64,000 nt of DNA from Episyrphus balteatus (GCF_945859705.1 NC_079136.1:41759307-41823306), one strand, 5' to 3'. Positions 46,545 to 58,827 are shown, numbered from the stretch's first letter. The notes: generated by a model from the letters alone, not told the origin. A program made the numbers and translations.

Positions 46545-48828
46545 ATGTTTTTCAAAGTCATCTAGATATTTAGTAGACACAATGGAACCTATTTTGTCGC
46601 CTACAAACATGTGTCATTATAATTTTTTTAGTGATGTTGTTGTGGGTATTCTGAAGAATAGGTGAAACGATTTTTAAAATTAAGTTTGCATATTTTCAGG
46701 CGATTGTAATACTAAAAAGTCATTCTCATTTATACCACTATGGTGAAATTCGAATTGTTCTTGTGCCTTGTGGAATGATTCATGCAGTTTGAATTTGAAT
46801 GTTTGAATTTACAAAGGAGAGTGGGCATTTTGGACGTTGAGCGGCCATTAATGAAATTGGAATCAAATGAAAGATCTATAAATTAGGAAAAACTTTGACT
46901 ATGGAAGTTTGGCTGTATTGCGTTAAGAATGCAAGATATTGCAATACTAGTATTATTTATGCATCATTCAATGTGTGAAGGACAAATTGAATTATATTTT
47001 TATTTTAAATACAAAAAATGATGCTCTGTCATTTTCCATCAGCCTGAAGACATTAATCTTAGAAATCCGACCAATAGAACTCATAATCGGTATTAGATAT
47101 TTAAGCCAACCACTTCAAGATTTTATTCGAGAGTTTTCAAACGATTCAAACAAACAAAAAATTGAACAGGGCAATTCCATGGTAACTCACGTTACATTCA
47201 CAAAAATTTCCAACACATAAATAATTTTTTTTTTCAATTTTAATATAAATTGATAAGAAATTACTATCCATGAATGGAGCATAACTATTACTTTCATAAT
47301 TAACTAAAAAAATTGTATTTATTTTTAACATTTGCTTGGGAAAAATAAAAGTTTGATGGTAACTCAGGTTACAAAAATCGGACACGAGTTTTAAGAGTCC
47401 GACAGTATGAAGTTTTTATCTGAAATTAAGAATCTTAATTTGTTTTCAATGAAGATTCCATACATAAAAAATTACAAGCTTTTAATGTGAGTGACAAAAC
47501 CAAACATTTTTTCAATATTTCGAGGAAAAATTTTAAAATATTTTGGTAACTCACGTTACATTATTTTGGTAACTCATGTTACCTGCGATTTGTGGTTCCA
47601 AAAGTAAAGAAAAGATGCATTTTCACTCAAGTTTTTTTTTAACCGAATAGTGTGTAACGAAGCTTGCTTAAATGTTAACTTATTTTAGCAATCACGAGGG
47701 GATATTGTCATCGTCACTATTAGACTCGTCATATTTTCAGTTTGCTTGTTTTTCCGTCATTTTCATGTGAAATTCTTCTGTTGTTGGCAAGCTTGCTATA
47801 AAAATGCTTTAAGATTATTAAACTCCCTGAATTTTATGTCTATCCATAAGGGAATACAACAAAGAATCTTTTCTTGCAACTTGCATAAAGAGTTGCCGTT
47901 TGTAATAGGAATTTTCTAATAAAAAAAGTAAAAAAGACTGCATAATTTGTTCAAAATTCGTGTCCACTTTTTCATGGAATTACCCAACAATAAAATTCTC
48001 AAAATAGACTTGAAGTCGTTGTTTTAAAAAGCTTATATTTTTTGTTCTTGTGGTTGGATAAAGGTCTTCATCTCTTCATACTCAGGAAAAATGACAGAGT
48101 ATCATATTTTGCACTTAAAATAAAGGACAAAGTTTCAACATTGAAATATTCTATGAAAAGTGTTAAACGCAAAAATGCATTTTTAACCTTTGTGAAGTAC
48201 ATCTTAAGGATAAAACTTCTGCACAATATATGTAAGACTTAACTACATCAAAAAATAACAAATTCATTACTGGCCGCGTAGCGTCCACGTTCCATACAAA
48301 TTTGCATATTCTCCTTTAAATCAGAAAAATTGATTTAGAAAAAAATGCAATTCTTTTCACTTATGTATGTATTCGTTAAGGTATTAAAGCTCAAGTTTAG
48401 GATTTGTAAATAAAAATCGAACCAGCTAAAAACTCACAGTACAAAATAAAAACTTTTGGCTGGAATAATAAATCAGATGTTCCCCCAGGAATATTTCTTG
48501 TCGATACCAACAGATTCCAAAATTCTGAGGGGCACTGTGGTGTATGCGTAACTTTTTGAAGTAATACTTCTTTTGAGGCTTTGAAGTATGAAAATTTACC
48601 TTTTTAAAAGAAATGTCAAAGGGATTTACAAGTAACACCATCTAGTGATAATAATTGCACAGTTTTGTTATGGTATTAACCTACCAAGTGAATTTCTATG
48701 AGTGAGAAGTATAACTTCAATCACGTGTTCATATACATATATACACACACTCTTTTTAATTCCGATATAGTAGGTACTGTAGGGCATGTTTAGGATTCGT
48801 AAAAAAATATCGAACTCGAGAATTCCAA
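46545..48828. other. Non-coding sequence with iterated GTAAC palindromes
   Basis: Four copies of GGTAACTCACGTTACA or close variants lie at about 47182, 47359, 47543 and 47566, otherwise AT-rich DNA. An inverted copy of the CACTGTGGTGTATGCGTAAC motif is at 48533-48552. No exon or element boundary could be defined. Confidence 0.45.
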
Positions 48829-50365
48829 AAAAAGTGGGTCCGGCAAGTGAAGTGATTTTCTTCAAACTTGGTAGTTAGCAGTTTTGGGTGATTCCCTAGA
48901 GGGAAAATTGAAATTTTTTGTAGGACCAAATTTAACGTTACTTGTCATATGACGGAAATAGGAAAGCTAATTTTTTTCAAAAACGGCTCAAACGATTTTG
49001 ATTAAAATTTGTGTATGCAGTATTACACATAAGAGCTTACTTTTCAAATAAAAAATATTTTTTGTGCCGTTATTAACGGTATCGCCATAAAACGGTTTTT
49101 TTTTTTGTATACAAAATTAAAAAAAAAAAAACATTTTTGGATTTTTAAAAAATTTGTTTGAAACATCAATTTTTTGAAAACGGGTTGGTGAAAAATTTTT
49201 AGATTTCGTTTTTATGTGTAAATTAATTATTTAACGATTTCGATTTTTGAAGTGAAAACTTCTTTAGTATCGTAGTGATTTGAAACAAGATGAAACGAAA
49301 CGCGACACGACTTCAACTTGTTATAACTTTTTTGTTTTAATAGATAGATGAATGAAATTTGTACTGCAGATAGGTAATTAAATAAATTATAGTTGTACAA
49401 AATTTCAATTAATTTCATATTCAAAATTCGGAGATAACGGTAACAAGATGTTCTTTTCCAACACACGTTATATCTTTTGATCTAGTGCACATACAAATTT
49501 GATTTAACTTTAATACGCATGCTGATAACATAACCTTTTATTTGATATATCACACATAACGTTACGTGCTCTACAAGTTATACAATCTTAAATTGAAAAA
49601 AAAATTTAAAAGTACCTCAAAACACCTGTGGAGATCTGTTGGCGATGACCAGCTACCAGTGTAGGAAGTACCGTAATCTAAGTCTGGAAATTCGACATGG
49701 TTGACTTTAAAAAATTCTAACTTCTCTTGTAGACATCTTTGAAATAAGATTTATACATCATTATACAAGGTGAAACAATAAGCTTTCAAATGGTATAAAA
49801 TTTGTTTTAGGTTTATAAACAAAAAATTGATTTAATAGCATGAGAACATAAAAATAAATGTTTTTTTTTGCTTTTTTGATGAAATTTATCGAGTTTAAAA
49901 AATTCTAGCTCTTTTTGTAGATGTCTCATAAACTTAATCGATATACATATTTTGAGCTAAGACAATAAGCTTTAAGATGATATAAAGTTTATATAGGTTG
50001 TCATATAAAAAACATGGATTTGAAGGTGATAGAATAAAAATAGGTAGATTTTTTCTATTTTTTTTTTTTGCAAGAAAAATGATTTTTTAAGGTTTCACTT
50101 CTACCACGTGTGAATTGCACACACATGATTCTTTTTTTTTTCTAAAAATCCTTTTTATACCTACAAGAAATCAAGTTTTGTGTAAAAGATCATTTAAAAC
50201 GGTGTTTAGTCAATTATAAAAAGAGATTTAATTTTTTTTTTTCGGTACTTATATGAAATTTCTTAAAAATATCAAGTTTTCCCTAATTTTGTTCAATAAA
50301 AAGCTTTAACATTAAAGTAACTTTAACAATAAGAACAAGTACGTGCGACCCCAGTAGTGCATTTT
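48829..50365 (+). repeat. Dispersed repeat, long copy
   Basis: It begins AAAAAAAGTGGGTCCGG like the repeat at 8390, shares CGGCTCAAACGATTTTGA, TTATTAACGGTA and GAAAACGGG with it, then continues through blocks also found inverted at 16086-16745, and ends with GTGCGACCCCAGTAGTGCAT (about 50343-50362), as the 8390 copy does. Comparing the copies gives a family about 1.5 kb long with a shorter internally deleted form. No conserved open frame is seen. Confidence 0.65.
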
Positions 50366-51934
50366 TTTGTGCACAACATACAAAACAAATTGTGAATTAC
50401 AACTCCCAACATTCTTATGTGCGTTTAATTAATTTGTAAGAATGGAAGGAATCTGAAGGACGATCGCGGAATCTTGTACTAATTGATTCCAAAGTTAATA
50501 ATTTTGTTAGACTTTTAAGTGGCTTCTTATTGCAGCAGCCTCCACATGACCAATTCAACTTTGAAAAATATTATAAACTATGGTCAACATGGTTTACTAG
50601 TCTTAATAATTTCTCAAAAATAGAACAATTTGCATTTAGATTTTTTCATTAAAAAAAAGTTACGTATACACCACAGTGTCCCTCAAAGTTGCAGAGAATG
50701 ATTTACGAATTATAAAAAAAGCTTCCTTACATCCCCCACCCTTTTTTGCGTTTATTTAACAATTTGAAGACTTCTATGAGTTGACTAATTAGTTGAATTG
50801 GAGTAAAAGCTTTTGACTTCAGTGCAATATCTTTCGACCTATCAAAGTTTGAGAATAGTTAGTGTATTCTTGTTCCTTGATTCAACGAAAAAGCTCAGAA
50901 TATGAGAAAAAAAACATAGTTTATTTTATGTTTTTTTTTTCTATCCTTTTTGCATAGACCACATAATCAAACATATACACAAACAAATAAATCAAAATAA
51001 ATACACTCCGTGAGCAGTGTTTTCTTAGACACATCGTCAAGTAAGCAATAAGAAAATATCTTGTGCCATTTAAACTCAGCGACAATCTTTGACACTTGCA
51101 CTAATAAATGCAAGCAGTATCTCTTCTTAACGCGCCAAAATAAATATATCACGAGACCGGCAAGATGATACACATCCGTTTAAGAAAAACAAATCCGCAA
51201 AATGAATTAATTTATTGTTTTGTCCAAAGTCAAAGATACTTTTCCTAAAACATAATCCATCTGGCTGTAGAATGCCCTTGTTGCCACAAAAATATGGAAC
51301 AAAAGGGCGTTCAGACGATTTTCCCGAGTGACGCCGCGTCAGAGGCGTCGTGCGTCGGTCGGGTCGGCGGCGATATCTTTAGATTTACATAAAGGTTCGC
51401 ATAGTATCTATGGAGCGACAAATCGCATGTAAAGATCTAAATGTACTTCACAGATAGTTTTGGCCATATGGATATCTAAAAAAGATGCCGCAGTTTCTCT
51501 CTAGACACTCTGGAAGCAACTTCATCTTTTATAACTTTCAGTTGTTTAAATTTTATTATGATACAAGAATATGGGTTATATGGAAAGTATGTTTATGCAA
51601 TGGTATGTGACGGTACTTCTGCAACGGAAGTTGAATGTTAAAATCTAGAGATTCAGGAAAGGGAAGTAAAAATGGTTCAAATATTTAAGATGTTCTTATT
51701 GGGTACATTTACGAGTTGTTTGTTGTTTAAAAAAGAACTATGGAATTATGTGCCCGTAAGGAATTCATATAAAGAGTGTTCCACAGTCGTTTTTTATTTT
51801 TTTCGGTATTGTTTTCTTTAAATTGCTCTATTTTTTCCAAACTTCAACTGATTTCTAAAATTTTAATTTTATTCGATCAAGAATTAATAACGATTTAATT
51901 TTGTACCAAACTATTTTTCTGTTCATCTATGATG
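50366..51934. other. Non-coding sequence with a GC-rich patch
   Basis: A copy of GTTACGTATACACCACAGTG follows an A run at 50659-50678. A sharply GC-rich segment at 51300-51375 (GGGCGTTCAGACGATTTTCC then GACGCCGCGTCAGAGGCGTC) stands out from its AT-rich surroundings and looks like one end of a transposon whose partner end was not found. Confidence 0.4.
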
Positions 51935-52193
51935 CAAGAATAAAGAGTTTTCATAAAAAAAATTTTGGTGAAAGGGTGTTATTTTCGAAGAGACAGTAAA
52001 ATCTGCATTTGGTCCCAAAAAGCCAATGATTCATTTTATTTATGGTTTTGATGGCAAATTAAACATCTATAGATAATTTCTTACACGTTTTACGCGAATC
52101 ATTGGCTTCTTGGGACCAATTGCAGATTATACTGTCTCTTCGAAAAAAACACCCTTTCACCAGAATTTTTTTTATGAAATCTCTTTATTCTTG
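51935..52193. repeat. 98-bp-arm hairpin at the start of the tandem array
   Basis: Left arm 51935-52032 and right arm 52096-52193 are inverted copies (CAAGAATAAAGAG..., GAAGAGACAGTA..., CCAATGATTC) around a 63-base loop. The outer part of each arm carries the AACACCCTTTCACC motif of the array that follows. Confidence 0.8.
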
Positions 52194-53170
52194 ATTTCTA
52201 TACCAAAATCAATGTTTTTAACAAATTTCATTCAAAAAAACACCCTTTTAACCATGATATTTTTATAGACACTTTAAATTCTTGTTTCTTATCTTAAAAG
52301 TAACATAAGATAAATTTCAATAGGGTACCACTAATATTACTCTAGTATTACACACTTTTTCAAATATACCCATATTTTCTTTACTTCTTAAAAAAAACAC
52401 CCTTTCACATAAAAAAAATTTATAGACTTACATTATTCGTAATTCCCATTGGAAAGAGAACATATTTAATGAATTTCGTAAGCGTACCATTTATACCATT
52501 GATTTTATCGGACTTGTCGCGGATTTTTCCCTATTTCCCAAAAAAACACCCTTTAACCTAAAATATTTGTATAGACTGTTTGGGTTCTTGGTTTCTGTTA
52601 TAAATGAAACATTTTTACCAATTTTCATTATTGTGCCACAATTTTTTCCAAGTTTTTGTGATACTAATTCCGAATTTCATCATTTCTTAAAAAAAAAAAC
52701 ACCCTTTCACTCAAGATAATTTTGTACGCTTTATAAATGCTTAATTCTTATACCAACCAAAACATTTACACCAAGTTTTAAAAATTAATAAAATTTAAGT
52801 CAGCTGTTATGATACTTTCCTCACACACAACTTAACCCATCAAAAAAAAAAACACCCTTTCACCAAAAATAATATCAAGAACTTTATGAATCCTTTGTTC
52901 TTGCTTTATCTGAAACCTTCATCCCGAATTTTATCAGTTTAGCATGTTTTTCACAAAAGTTTCAAAAAACAAGCACAAGCAACAAGTCATATGATGATAT
53001 TCGACAAACGATTTATTTCAGTATATTTTTGACCTTCACCTCCTCCCTCTTGTCCGCGAAAAAACACCCTTCCACCCAACTTTTTTTATAGACTTTTTTG
53101 TACTTGTTTCTTATCCCAAAAGCAAACTTTTTCCCAAGTTTCATGAGTGTAACAATTTTTTTTTTTTTTT
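52140..53170 (+). repeat. Degenerate ~152 bp tandem array, copy 1
   Basis: AAAAAACACCCTTTCACC-type motifs occur at about 52146, 52236, 52390, 52541, 52693, 52848 and 53060, mostly 151-155 bases apart. Each is followed by TTTTATAGAC, TTCTTGTTTCTTAT and AAACTTTTTACCAAGTTTCAT-like blocks. The second half is closely similar to 62745-63450 inside the homeobox gene intron, so a segment was duplicated or both come from one element family. Confidence 0.75.
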
Positions 53171-53919
53171 TATTTCTTGATTTTATGTAGGTTCTATTTT
53201 ACCTGTACTAAAATTAGAAAATGGGAACTCATACAAATGCCTTCAAAACGATGAGGTTTTTTTGCTTTCCTATAAAATTTGCCAAAATGGAGTTACACAC
53301 TTTTCTGGTTTCACCGACGATATGTGAAATTTTAATCTAGGTACAATAATCTTAAATGTTATTTTAAAGCAACAAAAATTTTGCTTTTACTTTGCCTACC
53401 TATATACAATATTATTTCATGAATCAATATAACGCCAACAAAATCCGACATCCCCTTTCAAAATATAAAAAAAAAAGAATTCATTCATCGAATTCTAACG
53501 ACAACCGTATCCCATCATATTTATATTTGTTGATCTTTCTCGAGATCATAAATATCATGCCCATTGACAATAATGACAACATAATCTTCCAACCCCAAGT
53601 GCCAAGTCACAGATCGATATAACATCTGGACCAATAAGCATTCGTCTATACAAAAACAAAGTATTTTTTGCACAAGACACTTCATTCTGATTGGTTAATG
53701 AGAATCCAAGAAATATTAAAACAAAACATAAAAAAAGATACATCTTCTTAGTGGATGGATGCTGTGTGGATGTCTCATCGCATCCATTGATAAATTTCAG
53801 TACGATCTTACAGTGTTGCTTCGGATCTCAAGTGGAAGTACGTTTACTAGATATAATTAGAGAGCAATTGCGGGAAAAGTGATTTTGTGTTTTAATTGAA
53901 ATTGATAATTTTTGCAAAA
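53171..53919 (+). promoter_or_regulatory. Upstream region and 5' leader of the buttonless-like gene
   Basis: From about 53390 the sequence is non-repetitive and of balanced complexity, in contrast to the arrays to its left. A near-consensus initiator TTTCAGTA places a possible start at 53799; no DPE lies at the exact +28 position and no clear TATA box is present, so the start site is uncertain. CATCATCTT- and GAGATCATAA-type blocks are visible but no binding site can be named with confidence. An in-frame TAA at 53893-53895 separates the coding frame from upstream sequence. Confidence 0.4.
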
Positions 53920-54532
53920 ATGTATTCAACTGCCACTTCCAGCCATCATAGTTTTAAGTTCGAAACTTTCGATTATTATTTACGAGCTAATCAAAAATTT
54001 GTTCAAAATAATTTTGATAACGGTTTTCATTTTCATCAACCACAACAACAACAACAACGGAAGTGTCAACAAAACATTTATTCTAATTCAAATGAATTTC
54101 CTACCAATTATCCACCGACTTCACCAACGGGCGCGACCATTATTTTTTCAAATCAATGCTCTTATCCTAGCGAATTACAACCTCAATTTAATTCGAATAC
54201 AAATTACATTTTTCCCCCGTCGGATAGTAATTCAACTTTAAGGAACTACTTGGATATGTTCCAAAATAAAAATTGTTGTTTAAAAAATAACAGTGACGAG
54301 AGTACATTGGGCAGTGGCAGTGAGGATAGCCCAAAAGATTGCAAGGACATCAGTACCACAGTCCAGTTGAGTGATGTTGACCGTTTATCTGGAGGGGATT
54401 GGGAATTTTTGAGTGCTGTCAGTTGTAGTGATAACAATGGAACAGAAAAACATTTTGCAAGATATCAAGATTGCGAGAAAATTAATTGGAATGGAGGAAC
54501 TGTTGTGGACGGGAATAATAGCACTTCAAATG
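53920..54532 (+). CDS. btn: Buttonless/MEOX homeobox protein, exon 1 (N-terminal region)
   Basis: This exon encodes the first 204 residues of a probable homeodomain transcription factor of the MEOX/buttonless family, which acts in the nucleus. The start is the first ATG after an in-frame TAA at 53893, in a good insect context (GCAAAAATGT). The N-terminus begins MYSTATSSHHSFKFETFDYY and has a His/Gln-rich segment (FHFHQPQQQQQRKCQQ, about residues 43-58), Ser/Thr/Asn-rich stretches, and an acidic part (SGGDWEFLSAV, about residues 160-170). His/Gln runs are characteristic of MEOX N-termini. The end is set by phase: exon 2 starts with two bases of a codon, and AATG|GTTTGT at 54532 is a phase-1 donor giving SN-A-TITK. 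A second phase-1 donor, A|GTGAGG at 54319, could give a shorter form. The frame stays open to 54750, but that tail looks like read-through intron. Confidence 0.75.
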
Positions 54533-55184
54533 GTTTGTATTGTTATATAGAATTTGAACATTACTTCGAAAAAAAGAGAATTGTATCAGGAACTGATTAT
54601 AAAATCCCAGAAATTGTGCAAAGGAATCCAATAACCAAGTCAGAACAAATCTCAATTAAAAAGCAGGGACTTCAGTATTCTTCAAACAATAAATTCAATA
54701 TTCTTCAAACAATAAATTTTTATTACTCTCGAGTGAAACACTTGCTCTGAAAAACGAAGTTTTGAACAGGTTCTCCATTTATTTGTCCATTGTATATTTT
54801 CGATTGTACTGGTTTACAGCCAAAATGGACACTCAATCCCACTATTTTTTCCTAACGTACTTTGACGTTTGACCTCAGGGACTCGGAAATCACTCTTAAA
54901 AAAATTACGATGAATACGTTTTCGAGATATGATTTTCAAAGTTTTTTGTCGTTGTTTTTTCCAGCATACTTAGTATTCGGGCTATATTTTGAGTAGTAAC
55001 CGACTTATCTGAACAGAAAAGCTGGCGCCTGAAAACTGAGTAAATAAGCAACAAACACAAGAACAACTTTTCTGGGTCACTCCATATGCTTAAGTGTGAT
55101 TTAAAAAAAAATCAATTTTTTTAAGGAAATTTTTACTGAAAGAACAAATCAAAATCTTTCGAATCATCATAGTTTTAAATTTTG
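54533..55184 (+). other. Intron 1 of the homeobox gene, first part
   Basis: AT-rich sequence without recognised motifs, ending at the left TATGTATAG target duplication. Intron 1 as a whole spans 54533-61709 (7177 bp) and is largely made of transposons. Confidence 0.6.
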
Positions 55185-55193
55185 TATGTATAG

Positions 55194-56220
55194 TTACGGT
55201 GACCATGTTTCAGGAAGCGAAACCTAGGACAGATAAAAAATTCGTTGGATCGTTTTGAAAATATTGATTTTTCAAACAAAGAAATTAATTTTTTTTTAAA
55301 TGAGTTTTCATAATTTTTCCTTATTTTGATATCAAGATTTCCTAAACGATTTCATGGGAGCGTTTTTGTTGAAATCATTTAAGTCGTTTACGATATCAGA
55401 AATCAAGAAAATGGTTTTATAACTTCTATTTATATATTTATATTTTTTTAATCAAAATCGGGAGAGCTGTTTTTTAGCATTCAAATTTTATTTTAAAAGA
55501 TTTTGAAATTGTATGATCTTTAACACAACTTTTAACATTTCCTTAAAAGTTTTGAAACTTATCTGGGTTCTTTAATCTTCCATATGTTGTTCTTTATTCG
55601 AAAACATTTTACCTGATGTAGCAACCTGACAAACAGAAGCTGGAACTAAATAATTGACGAACATTTAAAAAAAAAGTTTTCCTACAAAACCAGCACAAAA
55701 TTTTGCTTTTCGTTGCACAATACGCAGATAAGGTAACGAAATTCTTACCTGTGCTAGAATATATGGAGATTTCTCTAATTTTTTGTCACTCCCATTTATT
55801 TGTCTAGGCAATTTTTCTTTTTGACTTTGGAGACTTAGAAAAATTTTCGTTTTGCTTCAGCAGCGTACTAGGCTTTATCCGAAAAATTAGAAAAATTTTA
55901 ATTTCCAGCCACTATTTTCTTGTTTTCCGTGCAAAAAAACTCCACCTGATTTGAAAACTTAACTCAAATAATAGGCGAAATTGTTGTTTTTGGCAAAATA
56001 AATGATGTTTTAGTTCGTTCTTGGCCTTAATTTAATTGACATTTTACTGGAGTTTTTGGAATTTAATCCTTTTGCGTCTTTAAAACGGTAAGTTTCAGCT
56101 GCAGATTAAATCTGCACTGCAGATTTATGGTTCTCAAAAGTCTGGGAATGGGTTAAAAATCTGCAAAATCTGCACTATTGGCAACACTGGTCTCGAGTAA
56201 ACCGGGACGGATGGTCACCA
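55194..56220. mobile_element. DNA transposon with 9-10 bp target duplication
   Basis: TATGTATAG flanks both sides (55185-55193 and 56221-56229); the next base, T, also matches, so the duplication may be 10 bp. Terminal repeats share GGTGACCAT (55198-55206) and its inverted copy ATGGTCACC (56211-56219), with CCGGGACGG inside the right end. CTGCAGATTTA/ATCTGCA motifs recur near 56100-56180. The duplication length suits Mutator-like elements, but the superfamily is not certain and there is no transposase. Confidence 0.65.
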
Positions 56221-56744
56221 TATGTATAGTACACTTTCTGGTTAAAGAAAAATGGTTCAAAAAGACAAAAAATACTAGATTTTGAAAGTCCATATTTTAT
56301 CCAATTTTAGCCGTATTCAAGTTTTTCGACCATTATCTTGCAAGATAAAGTATCTTCTTTTTGATAAAGACAGACCATTAAGGGGGGAAATCCCTCCAGA
56401 CGACACATTTTTCACTATTTTTTTATGAAAAACTGAAAGCACTTATTGAAATTTGGAAAAAGACAAGATATTACTGACATTATCAAGAACTGAAAAAATT
56501 TTTTTTGAAATGAAAAAATAACAAAATGGCGGCTCTGGAGCCTTTCAAATTTGACGCCTCTAGTTTGCGCCGTGCAATGTACAGGTCCAGGAAATCATAT
56601 TTTTTTTTTCCGTTAGTACGCATTGCATGAACCTAAATTTATTTTTTTTAAATGAAAAATAAAAATTATAAATAGAAAAAACGAAAAAAGACATGTTTTT
56701 TTTACAAAGAAGTAGTTAAAAAAAATATTTACTGTACAAATTTT

Positions 56745-58156
56745 CAGAGCCGGTTTTAGGGGGGGGGCAGCCTGGGCCGTCGCCCAGGGGCGCAAGAATT
56801 GAGGGGCGCCGCAGGCGCCCCGAACTTTTACAAAAGTTATATAAATAACGAAGTCTTTCCAATCGATGTTTTATTTTTTTTTACATTCACAAAGGCGCCC
56901 CAATTTGTTTCTATTTTACATTTTCAACGGCGCTCGTATTGTTTGTCCTAAACTTTTTGAAGAATGAAGGCGCCCCCCAATTTTGGGTTAATTTATTTGG
57001 CTTCCGGAAGGACAATGGTGTCCAAAATCTTCGTTCATCTTTGAAGAACAAGGCGCCCCAATTTCTTTTGAAAGACTAAAGCAATCCTAATATTCCTCCT
57101 ACCAATTTAATTTTTACAAAGGTGCCCCTAATAGTAATGAATAAGGAAAGAGAAGGGAGACGGACAGAATCCCGAAATTAAAAATCCAGAAAGCCCAAAA
57201 TCCAGAAAACCCTAAATTCCGAAAACCCAAAAACACAAAATCCCGAAAACCCACAATCCCAAAATCCCGAAATCCCGAAAACCCAAAATCCAGAAATGTC
57301 AAAATTCACAGCTTCTCCATTTCTCATAAAAACTACGTTTGTGTGTGAGAATAAAAAAATAGGTCTGTTCGTTGTTCCCCCCTCCAGGGCACTCTAAGTC
57401 ATTTCAATTAACTGTGAAAAAATCAGAGTTTCTCGGGTTTTCATTTTACATCGAACACCTCAGAGCTTTAGTTTCATCAGCGAACATCGAACACAGAGGA
57501 AATAACTCTGGTTGAAAAAGGAGCTACAAAAAACGCTTGACAACGAATTCGGAGCGACCCAGAGTGCCCAAGAGCTCACAACGAACAAACCTTATACTTA
57601 TAAAGGTATGTTGTTTTTGATTGGCCGTCCGGAAGCGCCTGGAATCATTAAGAAGCGTGCTGCAAGTTTTTTATTCTCCTAGTGAAAAAACAAAACACAA
57701 TATTTGATTTTTCACCAATACAGATATTAAGTTTTAGAATTGGGTGGAAGCGATTCAAATTTTTTTATTGGATTTCAGAATGAGTGAATCATTGAGTGAT
57801 TCCAATCGAAAACGACATTAATGTACCTAGTTGAAAAAATTTTTGAAAAAATATTGTTCAAATAAGACCAACTGTACCTAATCTTTAAATGTGTTTAAAC
57901 AAAAAAGTCAGAGATAAAGGTAGTCTTGTCAATTGATCCTAAATGACATGAATAATTAATTTTTTTTAAGTTAACCTTTTTAAGTTAATACACTGCACAT
58001 TTTTAATAAATGCATTAACAAGTATATGAGAGGTAAGACATAATCTGCTATTGCTTTTTTTCGTGATTTTAAAAAATTGTTTTTAGATGAATTTTTTTTT
58101 AGAGGCGCTACTTGCAATCTTGCCCAGGGGCGCCGGTAGTGCTTAAACCGGCACTG
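56745..58156. mobile_element. hAT element with internal GGCGCCCC iterations
   Basis: Perfect 8-bp target duplications CAAATTTT (56737-56744 and 58157-58164). Ends are CAGAGCCGGTTTTAGG and, inverted, CAGTGCCGGTTTAAGC. GCCCAGGGGCGC is present just inside both ends, and GGCGCCCC-type motifs recur about every 60-100 bases inside (near 56810, 56893, 56969, 57050, 57118). At 57170-57300 a short tandem repeat of about 9 bases (AATCCCGAAAACCC) occurs. No transposase. GAATGAGTGAATCATTGAGT at 57777 also occurs near 34646. Confidence 0.9.
57170..57300. repeat. Short tandem repeat of CCCGAAAACCCAAAATC type
   Basis: About twelve imperfect units of 8-10 bases built on AATCC(C/A)GAAAACCC. Its minus strand gives a Phe/Gly-rich open frame (repeated FGFSGFRDFG), which is a by-product of the repeat. 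Confidence 0.8.
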
Positions 58157-58827
58157 CAAATTTTAGTCAACTTTTAGGTTCATGTTGTGGCCAATGATTT
58201 AAGGAGTAATTTGCTTCAAATTTCAAGTCGATAGCTTCATTAGTTTTTGAGTTACATTGCACGGCGCAAACTAGAGGCGTCAACTTTGAAAGGCTCCAGA
58301 GCCGCCATTTTGTTATTTTTTCATTTCAAAATTTTTTTTTTCAGTTCTTGATAATGTCAGTAATATCTTGTCTTTTTCCAAATTTCAATAAGTGCTTTCA
58401 GTTTTTCATAAAAAAATAATGAAAAAGGTGTCGTCTGGAGGGATTTCCCCCCTTAAGTAAAAACATCAAAAATTTCGTTTTTTCCTCTTTTTTGAATAGT
58501 TTTTCTTAAGTTTTTTACAATATTGCAATTTTAAATTTTTTGAAAAGGATACATGTCGATAGGAAATTTAATTATCTCCAAAAAATTACTCAATACAAAT
58601 TTTCAAATTCGGCTTGCTTTTCAAGTTATATACAAAAACTAAAAAAGTAACAGAAAAAGTCGAAAATATTGATCGTAACAAAAATGGTCATATCTTCATA
58701 ATTTATCTATAGATTTTAGTGTTTTATGTACTAGACGAACGTTCCCCGAAACGGTGAAATGAAAACCTTTTCAAAACAACTATAAGGGTCTAGAAAAGTA
58801 TCAATTTGAATATTTTATTGTTATAAT

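Larger units (their letters stand above)
56382..58452. mobile_element. TTAA-flanked inverted-repeat element, copy B (hAT nested inside)
   Basis: Ends are GGGGGGAAATCCCTCCAGAC (56382) and its inverted copy to 58452, with TTAA on both sides (56378-56381 and 58453-58456). Inverted arms of about 190 bp (56382-56575 and 58262-58452) are almost identical, including AACAAAATGGCGGCTCTGGA. A hAT element at 56745-58156 sits in the middle; without it and its duplication the element is 651 bp, close to copy A at 3812-4450 (639 bp). No coding sequence. Confidence 0.8.

Noticed and set aside
54533..54750. Continuation of the exon 1 frame to a stop codon
   Set aside because: Phase matching to exon 2 requires a phase-1 donor; sequence after 54532 has intron-like composition and no MEOX-like residues, so the stop is probably intronic.
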